Assembly (NCBI GenBank): GCA_937912045.1
Contig: CALDPI010000151.1
Coordinates: 1-10,092, forward strand
Length of the DNA stretch: 10,092 nucleotides
Origin: an uncultured Clostridia bacterium
GTDB taxonomy: Bacteria; Bacillota; Clostridia; Oscillospirales; Acutalibacteraceae
Direction: 5' to 3'
Both the position numbers and the translations under genes were made by a program. Below are positions 1-5,352 of the stretch, in pieces (the first letter of the stretch is position 1; each line of letters starts with the position of its first letter). Under the pieces are notes generated by a model. That model worked only from the letters and a program-made list of their open reading frames with translations, did not search any database and had not been told where the DNA came from.

Positions 1-384
1 GCGATTGGTACGCAGAGTGGTATTGAGCCGATCACTTGTGCAGTGGTGGGAGCGTTGCTTGGTTTCTTATTATTTAATGTACATCCGGCCAGTGTATTTA
101 TGGGAGATACCGGTTCTTTAGCATTGGGTGGTTTTGTTGCAGGAACTGCCTATATGCTGCAGATGCCAATTTTTATTGTAATTGTCGGAGCTATTTATTT
201 GATCGAAGTTTTATCTGTTATGCTACAGGTAAGTTATTTTAAGATTACCAAAGGAAAAAGAATTTTTAAAATGGCACCGATCCATCATCATTTTGAATTG
301 TGTGGATGGTCTGAAACCAGAGTAGTTGCTGTATTTTCTATTGTTACAGCACTGTTATGTCTGGTAGCATTAATGGCAATGTAG
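1..384 (+). CDS. mraY: Phospho-N-acetylmuramoyl-pentapeptide-transferase, 3' end
   Basis: MraY is the integral membrane enzyme that moves phospho-MurNAc-pentapeptide from UDP to undecaprenyl phosphate, making lipid I for peptidoglycan. Only the last 127 codons are present; the reading frame is open at base 1. Visible family marks are HPASVFMGDTGSLALGG, which carries the conserved Asp of the metal/catalytic site, and the PIHHHFELCGW histidine motif near the C-terminus, followed by a last hydrophobic helix (VVAVFSIVTALLCLVALMAM). Hydrophobic segments between these motifs fit the polytopic fold. murD follows after 21 bases, the usual dcw-cluster order. Lysine is nearly always AAA and glycine often GGA, a codon style shared with the murD fragment and unlike the genes after base 800. 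Identification is secure; the upstream part lies outside the window. Confidence 0.97.
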   Translation, partial: AIGTQSGIEPITCAVVGALLGFLLFNVHPASVFMGDTGSLALGGFVAGTAYMLQMPIFIVIVGAIYLIEVLSVMLQVSYFKITKGKRIFKMAPIHHHFELCGWSETRVVAVFSIVTALLCLVALMAM

Positions 385-391
385 ACAGGAA

Positions 392-398
392 AGAAGGA
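392..398 (+). promoter_or_regulatory. Ribosome binding site of murD fragment
   Basis: AGAAGGA lies seven bases before the ATG at 406. It fixes the murD start and shows that the 5' end of this gene is normally built, although the gene is broken further down. Confidence 0.7.
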
Positions 399-405
399 CA
401 TTGAT

Positions 406-750
406 ATGAACTGGACAGGAAAAAAAGTATTGGTGGTAGGATGTGGAATCAGTGGAATCGGTTCTACTGAACTTTTAGAGAAAGTAGGGGCAGCCCCTGT
501 TTTATTTGATGAAAATACGAAAGTAGATACAAATGTTATAAGAGGTAAATTTAAAGAAGGAACCAATGCACAGATTATTATTGGTCAGTTGCCACAAGAG
601 GTAAAAGCACAGATAGAGATGGTTGTTTTGAGTCCGGGAGTACCTTCTGATACACCATTTGCAGACAGTTTTCGTGAAAAAAATATTCCGGTAATCGGTG
701 AAATTGAATTAGCGTATCTTTGTGGAAATTTGTTGAAATTAACGAAATAA
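406..750 (+). pseudogene. murD: Truncated UDP-N-acetylmuramoylalanine--D-glutamate ligase (N-terminal domain only)
   Basis: MurD normally adds D-Glu to UDP-MurNAc-L-Ala in the cytoplasm and is about 450 residues long; this frame gives 114. Residues 7-30 form the Rossmann-like nucleotide-sugar fold (KVLVVGCGISGIGSTELLEK), followed by the family motif LSPGVPSDTPF near residues 77-87 and GEIELAYLCGN near 98-108. In intact MurD the next element is the GTNGKTT ATP-binding loop. Here the frame runs instead into LLKLTK and a stop, so the ATP-binding and C-terminal domains are missing. The lost similarity starts near base 729, and a full promoter for pfkA starts at 733. The fragment cannot be an active ligase. 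Either the gene was cut by a rearrangement, with a functional copy elsewhere, or two unrelated contigs were joined here; the sequence alone cannot decide. Confidence 0.9.
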
Positions 751-761
751 TGTTATATAAT
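733..761 (+). promoter_or_regulatory. Sigma-A-type promoter of pfkA
   Basis: TTGAAA at 733-738 and TATAAT at 756-761 are separated by exactly 17 bases. Transcription would start near 768, giving a leader of about 43 bases before pfkA. The -35 box lies inside the foreign tail of the murD frame, so this stretch already belongs to the pfkA side of the breakpoint. Confidence 0.75.
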
Positions 762-810
762 AACCTTGTTTTGTTGAAATGACGGATTTTTTTGTGGAGA
801 TGAAAAATTT

Positions 811-1779
811 ATGAGTATGAAAAAAATTGCCGTATTAACAAGTGGTGGAGATGCCCCCGGAATGAACGCCGCTGTTCGTGCTGTTGTCAGGACTGCAATT
901 TACAGAGGCATGGAGGTTGTGGGTGTTCTTAACGGATATAACGGACTTTTTGACGGTCAGATTGTTGAAATGGGACCACGTTCTGTTTCTGATATAATTC
1001 AGCGTGGCGGCACTGTACTCGGAACTGCCAGAAACGAAAAATTCAAAACACCTGAGGGTGTTAAGGAGGCAGCAGAGAATTGCAAAAAGATGGGAATTGA
1101 CGGCATCGTTGTAATCGGTGGTGACGGTTCTTTCCGCGGCGCACGTGACCTGTCTTTGCAGGGCATTCCTTGCATTGGTGTTCCTGCAACAATCGATAAC
1201 GATATTACCTCAACCGAGTATACCATCGGATTTGATACGGCCATGAATACCGCTTGTGAGCTCGCAGATAAGCTGCGCGATACCTCACAGTCACACTGCC
1301 GCTGCTCAATTATTGAGGTTATGGGCAGACACGCTGGCCATCTGGCACTTCAGGTTGGTACCGCCGTCGGCGCAACCTCGATAATCGTTCCCGAGCAGGA
1401 TTATGATTTCAAGCGTGACGTTCTTGACCGTGTTGTTTATGCAAAAAACAACGGTAAGCAGCACTATTTGATAATTGTTGCCGAAAACGTATGTGATGTA
1501 AACGAAATGGCTGCAAAGCTACAGGAAGCAACCGGTATTGATGCACGCGCAACCGTTCTCGGTCACGTTCAGCGTGGTGGCTCGCCGACCGTTCGCGACA
1601 GAGTTATGGCAACAAAGTTTGGCTTTGCCGCTGTTGAGCTTTTGAGAGAGGGCATTGGAAACCGTGTTGTTGCATATAAAAAGGGCGAGATTGTAGATTA
1701 TGATATTTACGAAGCACTCAATATGAAGAAATCTGTTGATACCGATGACCTTTATATTGCCCACAGAATTTCAATATAA
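811..1779 (+). CDS. pfkA: ATP-dependent 6-phosphofructokinase
   Basis: PfkA phosphorylates fructose 6-phosphate to fructose 1,6-bisphosphate with ATP, the committed step of glycolysis, in the cytoplasm as a tetramer. The 322 residues match the usual bacterial length of about 320. Visible motifs are the N-terminal glycine-rich TSGGDAPGMNAAVR (10-23), GTARNEKF (71-78), GGDGS (103-107), PATIDND (125-131) with catalytic Asp129, MGRHAGHLAL (171-180) and GHVQRGGSPT (251-260). Gly at 106 of GGDG and a small residue (Ala126) in PATIDND fit the ATP-using rather than the PPi-using branch, which typically has Asp and Lys at those places. The start at 811 follows GTGGAG with about 11 bases of spacing; Met3 is a possible alternative. 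No hairpin terminator is visible before the next promoter at 1784, so transcripts may run into the T-box leader. Confidence 0.96.
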   Translation: MSMKKIAVLTSGGDAPGMNAAVRAVVRTAIYRGMEVVGVLNGYNGLFDGQIVEMGPRSVSDIIQRGGTVLGTARNEKFKTPEGVKEAAENCKKMGIDGIVVIGGDGSFRGARDLSLQGIPCIGVPATIDNDITSTEYTIGFDTAMNTACELADKLRDTSQSHCRCSIIEVMGRHAGHLALQVGTAVGATSIIVPEQDYDFKRDVLDRVVYAKNNGKQHYLIIVAENVCDVNEMAAKLQEATGIDARATVLGHVQRGGSPTVRDRVMATKFGFAAVELLREGIGNRVVAYKKGEIVDYDIYEALNMKKSVDTDDLYIAHRISI

Positions 1780-1783
1780 GCTA

Positions 1784-1812
1784 TTGACAATTTTGGTGTG
1801 CGGTGTTAAAAT
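1784..1812 (+). promoter_or_regulatory. Sigma-A-type promoter of the T-box/trpB unit
   Basis: TTGACA at 1784-1789 and TAAAAT at 1807-1812 are separated by 17 bases. It begins five bases after the pfkA stop codon. The expected start near 1819 lies just upstream of the T-box Stem I. Confidence 0.85.
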
Positions 1813-1826
1813 ATTTAAAAATTAAA

Positions 1827-2078
1827 CCTGTGATTAAGAGTAGTAGTCTTTACCATAGCTTAAAGAGAGTTGCCGACGGTGGAAATGCAACAGTGAAAGT
1901 TTTGACGAATGGACTTATGAGGGCGGCCGAAAACGCAATGCGTTAGTAGTAACCGACGGGGTGTACCCGTTACAGTACAGCTCATATTTTGTATGAGAAT
2001 GAGTGGGTGCTTTGCACCAATTTGGGTGGTACCGCAGGTAATTATTCCTGTCCCTTAAACTTAAGGGACAGGTTTTTT
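1827..2078 (+). promoter_or_regulatory. T-box riboswitch, tRNA-Trp specific
   Basis: A T-box leader binds its tRNA and allows transcription of the downstream gene only when the tRNA is uncharged. The signature AGAGAGTTG and GGTGGAAATGCAACA of Stem I lie near 1864-1892. The specifier loop reads GAA-TGG-A, with the TGG Trp codon at 1910-1912, agreeing with the trpB that follows. A small hairpin CTCATA/TATGAG (1981-1997) and a Stem III hairpin GGTGC/GCACC (2006-2018) follow. The T-box GGGTGGTACCGC is at 2024-2035. The antiterminator would pair CAGG (2035-2038) with CCTG (2047-2050) and GGG (2024-2026) with CCC (2052-2054), leaving the TGGT bulge (2027-2030) to bind the tRNA NCCA end. The competing terminator is at 2047-2078. 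The exact 5' limit of Stem I is not fixed. Confidence 0.95.
2047..2078 (+). terminator. T-box terminator hairpin
   Basis: CCTGTCCCTTAA (2047-2058) pairs perfectly with TTAAGGGACAGG (2061-2072) and is followed by six T residues. Its 5' arm is shared with the antiterminator, which is the switch of the T-box. Since pfkA has no terminator of its own, this hairpin may also end pfkA read-through. Confidence 0.93.
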
Positions 2079-2101
2079 ATTATTTGGTTTTGGGTGATTT
2101 T

Positions 2102-2152
2102 ATGAAAATTCTTTCTAAACGATGGCGATTCTTAAATGAATTTAAAAGATAA
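2102..2152 (+). CDS. Possible 16-codon leader ORF before trpB
   Basis: An ATG at 2102 preceded by GGGTGA (2092-2097) opens a frame encoding MKILSKRWRFLNEFKR and stopping at 2152, seven bases before the AAGGAG of trpB. It lies after the T-box terminator and so is made only on full-length transcripts. It contains one Trp codon (TGG, 2123-2125). Possible roles are a leader peptide or translational coupling to trpB. It could equally be chance: it is very short and one Trp codon is weak evidence. There is no known family. Confidence 0.3.
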   Translation: MKILSKRWRFLNEFKR

Positions 2153-2158
2153 AAATTT

Positions 2159-2164
2159 AAGGAG
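2159..2164 (+). promoter_or_regulatory. Ribosome binding site that fixes the trpB start
   Basis: AAGGAG lies seven bases before ATG 2172. The frame can be extended to an ATG at 2136, but that one has no ribosome binding site and would add 12 residues absent from the family, so 2172 is chosen. Confidence 0.85.
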
Positions 2165-2171
2165 AACATTT

Positions 2172-3407
2172 ATGAATAAATATAAAGATTTTGACAACTA
2201 TTTAAAAGAATTTCCGACAGAGGACGGATACTTCGGTGAGTTTGGCGGTGCCTTTTTACCGCCCGAGCTTGAGCCTGCTTTTAAGGAGGCAAACGATTCT
2301 TATGAGGCAATTTGCCATTCGGCACAGTTCATAAACGAGCTTCGCCGCATCCGCAAAGAGTTTCAGGGACGTCCGACACCCGTTTACCATTGCGAGCGCC
2401 TTTCAAAGCTCTTTGGCAACTGCCAGATTTATCTCAAGCGTGAGGACTTGAATCATACAGGTGCGCATAAGCTTAATCACTGTATGGGCGAGGGTCTTCT
2501 TGCAAAATATATGGGCAAGAAGAAGCTCATTGCCGAAACGGGCGCAGGCCAGCACGGTGTTGCCCTGGCAACTGCCGCCGCATATTTCGGTATGGAATGC
2601 GATATCTATATGGGCGAGGTTGACATTGCCAAACAGCATCCGAACGTTATCAGAATGAAGATGCTCGGCGCAAACGTAATTCCCGTTACAAAGGGACTTA
2701 AAACTCTCAAAGAGGCAGTTGACGCTGCATTTGAAGCATATCTCAACGAATATGACAACGCAATTTATTGCATCGGTTCGGCGCTCGGACCCCATCCGTT
2801 TCCGAAAATGGTCAGAGATTTTCAGTCGGTAATCGGTATCGAGGCGAGAGAGCAGTTTTTGGATATGACAGGCATTATGCCTGACGCTGTCTGTGCCTGT
2901 GTTGGAGGTGGCTCGAACTCACTTGGTATGTTCGTTCCTTTTCTTGCCGACCCTGTCGAGATTTACGGTGTTGAGCCGCTCGGTCGCGGCAGTGGCATCG
3001 GTGACCACGCCGCAACAATGCAGTTTGGTACAAAGGGCAAGCTTCACGGCTTTGAAAGCTACGTTCTGCAGGACGAAAACGGTGAGCCGCAACCGGTATA
3101 TTCCATTGCAAGCGGACTTGATTATCCCGGCGTCGGACCCGAGCACGCATATCTGCGCGATGCCGAGCGCGTTAACTACGTTACCGCATCGGACGAGGAA
3201 GCGATGGAGGCTTTCTTCCTGCTGTGCAGATACGAGGGAATTATCCCTGCGATTGAAAGCTCGCACGCGCTTGCATATGCCATTAAATATGCCAAGGAAA
3301 AGAAAACAGGCTCAATTCTTGTTTGTCTTTCGGGCAGAGGCGATAAGGATATCGATTACGTATATGAAAACTATGGCTGTGGCGAACAGTTTAATTTAGG
3401 TAAATAG
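2172..3407 (+). CDS. trpB: Tryptophan synthase beta chain (lone TrpB)
   Basis: TrpB is a cytoplasmic PLP enzyme that joins indole and L-serine to make tryptophan, normally with indole supplied through a channel from TrpA. The 411 residues fit the usual TrpB1 length of about 390-410. Motifs are GYFGEFGGAFLP (19-30), GRPTP (66-70), LKREDLNHTGAHK (88-100) with PLP lysine K100, AETGAGQHGVA (121-131) with catalytic Glu122, the PLP phosphate-binding GGGSN (245-249), SIASGLD (311-317) with Asp317 and LSGRGDKD (386-393). The residue after the PLP lysine is Leu, where Salmonella TrpB has Thr (HKTNQ against HKLNH here). Expression is under the Trp T-box at 1827-2078. No trpA, trpC or other trp gene adjoins it, so it may use external indole or a TrpA encoded elsewhere. 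Identification as TrpB is strong; the true in vivo partner is unknown. Confidence 0.94.
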   Translation: MNKYKDFDNYLKEFPTEDGYFGEFGGAFLPPELEPAFKEANDSYEAICHSAQFINELRRIRKEFQGRPTPVYHCERLSKLFGNCQIYLKREDLNHTGAHKLNHCMGEGLLAKYMGKKKLIAETGAGQHGVALATAAAYFGMECDIYMGEVDIAKQHPNVIRMKMLGANVIPVTKGLKTLKEAVDAAFEAYLNEYDNAIYCIGSALGPHPFPKMVRDFQSVIGIEAREQFLDMTGIMPDAVCACVGGGSNSLGMFVPFLADPVEIYGVEPLGRGSGIGDHAATMQFGTKGKLHGFESYVLQDENGEPQPVYSIASGLDYPGVGPEHAYLRDAERVNYVTASDEEAMEAFFLLCRYEGIIPAIESSHALAYAIKYAKEKKTGSILVCLSGRGDKDIDYVYENYGCGEQFNLGK

Positions 3408-3422
3408 TGTATAAATGACAAG

Positions 3423-3461
3423 TCCCCCTACATACATTTAGGTAGAGTAGGGGGATTTTTT
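3423..3461 (+). terminator. trpB terminator overlapping the deacetylase ribosome binding site
   Basis: TCCCCCTAC (3423-3431) pairs with GTAGGGGGA (3447-3455), followed by six T residues ending one base before the ATG at 3462. It is a good intrinsic terminator for trpB. The 3' arm also holds the only Shine-Dalgarno-like sequence for the next gene, AGGGGG at 3449-3454, so the folded hairpin would hide it. Confidence 0.85.
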
Positions 3462-4217
3462 ATGCGATATATTATTGTTTCCAAAAAACAAATAATGTCT
3501 ATTTTGGGTCTGGTTACGGCCGCTGTCATTGCGGTCATAGGCTCGGTGCGCGTATTTGCCGATTCAAACCGCCGTCTTCCGATATACTGCGTCGAGACCG
3601 AGGAAAAGAAAATTGCAATTTCTTTTGACGCAGCATGGGGCAACGACGATACAGAGCAGCTTATTAATATTCTCAAGGAGTACGACGTACCTGCAACTTT
3701 TTTTGTGGTGGGCGCCTGGGTTGATAAATATCCCGAATCGGTAAAGCAGCTGCATGATGCAGGGCATAAGGTGCAAAATCATTCAAACACACATCCGCAT
3801 ATGCCCGACTTAAGCCGTGAACAAATGGTGGCAGAGCTTAAGGCCTGTAATGAGAAAATTGCGGCGGTAACGGGGGAGACACCCGTGCTTTTCCGTCCAC
3901 CATACGGTGATTATGATAACGCCAGCATCGAAGCGACCGAAAGCATTGGAATGTACACAATTCAGTGGGATGTTGACTCTCTTGACTGGAAAGATAACGC
4001 CACGCCCGAATCAATATGCCACAGGGTGACCTCAAAAGTCAAAAATGGAAGCATTGTGTTATTTCATAACGATGCTGACCACACACCCGCCGCTCTGCCC
4101 AACATTTTAAAATGCTTAAAAGACGAGGGGTATGAGTTTGTATTTATAAGTGATTTAATTTATAAAGACAATTACGAAATAATCCATGACGGAACGCAGT
4201 GTAAAAAAGACGGCTAA
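3462..4217 (+). CDS. PdaB-like polysaccharide deacetylase (CE4/NodB fold)
   Basis: This 251-residue protein should remove N-acetyl groups from cell-wall glycan outside the membrane. Residues 11-33 form a hydrophobic signal anchor, then the NodB domain follows. Motif 1 is SFDAAWG (54-60) with catalytic-base Asp56; the second Asp of the classic TFDD is Ala57, a change also typical of the sporulation PdaB branch (FDxxWG). Motif 2 is HSNTH (107-111) with metal ligands His107 and His111, motif 3 is RPPYG (145-149), motif 4 is DVDSLDW (170-176) and motif 5 is LFHN (200-203). The start at 3462 has AGGGGG seven bases upstream, inside the preceding terminator. The stop lies in the loop of the next terminator. 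The last 81 codons recur in diverged form at 5090-5335. PdaB-like is the best subfamily guess, so a spore or cell-wall role is inference. Confidence 0.9.
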   Translation: MRYIIVSKKQIMSILGLVTAAVIAVIGSVRVFADSNRRLPIYCVETEEKKIAISFDAAWGNDDTEQLINILKEYDVPATFFVVGAWVDKYPESVKQLHDAGHKVQNHSNTHPHMPDLSREQMVAELKACNEKIAAVTGETPVLFRPPYGDYDNASIEATESIGMYTIQWDVDSLDWKDNATPESICHRVTSKVKNGSIVLFHNDADHTPAALPNILKCLKDEGYEFVFISDLIYKDNYEIIHDGTQCKKDG

Positions 4218-4231
4218 AAGCCGCCTTTTTT
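4206..4231. terminator. Bidirectional terminator between deacetylase and membrane zinc-ribbon gene
   Basis: CGGCT (4211-4215) pairs with AGCCG (4219-4223), extended outward through one A-C mismatch by AAAAG/CTTTTT. There are T residues on the right for the plus strand and A residues on the left that serve the minus strand. It serves two convergent genes whose stop codons are at 4215-4217 and 4230-4232. Confidence 0.8.
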
Positions 4232-5018
4232 ATCTTTTATATCCACATTCGCACTTATCTTTATCAGCGGGTAGGATTTCTCCGCAACCTATACAACGCC
4301 AATAACCCTCTGGCACCATCGGTAGAGAAAACTCTTCTGGATTTTCCTTCGCAAGCCTTTTTGCTTTTTTGTTAGCCTTTTTTATTTTTCTCTCCTCAAC
4401 GAAGGGTGTTATATCAATATATTCACTCTTTTTAGTCAATGTTAGAATAAAAATACTTATGTAAAATAATAATAGTATACTTGCTCTGAAACTTTCACTC
4501 AAATAAGAAATAGTTGAATAAAATGTATTTCCTATCCAATCAATCAAATAATGATACGATATACCCTGAATGAAAATTGTTATAATACAAATCGGTAAAC
4601 CTATACGCAAAAAAATTATCCGTTTGAAATTTGATAGAGTTCCCACAAAGCAAAAAGCATATCCTGTAATCAGAACAAATTTAATAATCAAATTAACGAA
4701 AAGCCGAATTAATCCATTTATAGATGTAAATGTATATTCATCAAAGCAATTTGTTATTGAAAAAATAGCGGTCAATGTAAAAATCGCAAAGGATATTGGA
4801 AAAAGAAATTGTTTAAATTTATAATCTCTTTTCAATGTTAGCATATATATGAAAATAAATAAATATGGTATTATACTGATGAATTTTAAAGCTATACCGT
4901 CCCATACACCAAATATTATATATTGATGTAACTCATTAAGATTTATACATATAAGAATGGCTGCCAAAATCGTTAAAAATATATTTTTAACTTTGTTCTT
5001 AAAAATATAACTTATCAT
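4230..5018 (-). CDS. AT-rich polytopic membrane protein with C-terminal zinc ribbon
   Basis: I do not recognise this 262-residue protein. It has about six hydrophobic stretches (near residues 12-26, 44-62, 70-88, 101-126, 134-152 and 178-195). A charged Lys/Glu-rich linker (196-230) follows, then a C-terminal zinc-ribbon-like tail WRCIGCG...KCECGYKR with Cys242, Cys245, Cys256 and Cys258. The last pair is C-x-C rather than the usual C-x-x-C. The tail pattern W-x-C-I-x-C-G and K-C resembles that of the smaller protein at 5353-5790. The start at 5018 has AGGTG seven bases before it and a promoter at 5041-5069. By eye the gene is far richer in A+T than its neighbours, suggesting acquisition. It converges on the deacetylase and shares its terminator. 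It has no enzymatic motif; a role in membrane sensing or nucleic-acid or protein binding by the ribbon is possible but not shown. Confidence 0.8.
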   Translation of the reverse strand: MISYIFKNKVKNIFLTILAAILICINLNELHQYIIFGVWDGIALKFISIIPYLFIFIYMLTLKRDYKFKQFLFPISFAIFTLTAIFSITNCFDEYTFTSINGLIRLFVNLIIKFVLITGYAFCFVGTLSNFKRIIFLRIGLPICIITIFIQGISYHYLIDWIGNTFYSTISYLSESFRASILLLFYISIFILTLTKKSEYIDITPFVEERKIKKANKKAKRLAKENPEEFSLPMVPEGYWRCIGCGEILPADKDKCECGYKR

Positions 5019-5040
5019 ATAAATTCACCTCTGTATTATT

Positions 5041-5069
5041 ATGATAACATATACATATAGCATTTACAA
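5041..5069 (-). promoter_or_regulatory. Promoter of the AT-rich membrane gene
   Basis: Read on the minus strand, TTGTAA (5069-5064) and TATCAT (5046-5041) are separated by 17 bases. The start would fall near 5034, giving a leader of only about 15 bases that still holds the AGGTG site. Confidence 0.55.
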
Positions 5070-5086
5070 TATTTACTTTTGTATCT

Positions 5087-5335
5087 AGTGTTGACTCTCT
5101 CGATTGGCGCGAGAATGCCACGCCTGATAGCATTTGCAAGCGAGTAACAAGCAAGGTGAAAAACGGCAGTATCGTCCTTTTCCATAATGATGCCGACCAT
5201 ACACCTGAAGCACTGCCAACAATCCTCAAATGCCTTAAAGACGAGGGGTATGAGTTTGTGTTTATTGAGGATTTAATTTTAAAGGAAAATTATGAAATCA
5301 AGCATGACGGAACACAATGTAAAAAAGACGGCTGA
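5087..5335 (+). pseudogene. Orphan 3' end of a second polysaccharide deacetylase
   Basis: This stretch encodes the last 81 residues of a deacetylase, aligning without gaps to residues 171-251 of the intact gene at 3462-4217, with the stop codons at matching places (constant offset of 1118 bases). By hand count 71 of 81 residues are identical, but only about 181 of 243 bases, and most differences are synonymous. Motif 4 (VDSLDW) and motif 5 (LFHN) are kept. There is no in-frame stop and no frameshift, so the break is recent or the segment was long under selection before it lost its 5' part. Similarity begins at the shared TGTTGACTCTC (5089-5099 and 3971-3981). No start codon with a ribosome binding site precedes it, and motifs 1-3 with the metal-binding histidines are gone, so it cannot be an active enzyme. 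Confidence 0.9.
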
Positions 5336-5351
5336 TTTTAGCCGTCTTTTT
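5322..5351. terminator. Bidirectional terminator after the orphan deacetylase end
   Basis: AAAAAGACGGCT (5322-5333) pairs perfectly with AGCCGTCTTTTT (5340-5351). It matches the place of the terminator at 4206-4231 relative to the stop codon but is a better hairpin. It serves the convergent gene that ends at 5353. Confidence 0.88.
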
Positions 5352-5352
5352 A

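Noticed and set aside
2136..2171. Extension of trpB to an upstream ATG at 2136, adding 12 residues
   Set aside because: That ATG has no ribosome binding site, the added residues do not resemble TrpB, and AAGGAG lies seven bases before ATG 2172.
2403..3399. Several long frames in other phases inside trpB, on both strands
   Set aside because: They are shadows of a GC-richer coding sequence with full TrpB homology, without ribosome binding sites or recognisable domains.
4999..5229. Minus-strand frame of 76 codons overlapping the orphan deacetylase end
   Set aside because: It is antisense to a stretch with clear homology on the plus strand, overlaps the start of the AT-rich membrane gene, and shows no domain signal.
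4230..5335. An insertion sequence or integrase-borne element between the two deacetylase ends
   Set aside because: I found no transposase, integrase, terminal inverted repeats or short target duplication; the only repeat is the long diverged deacetylase end.
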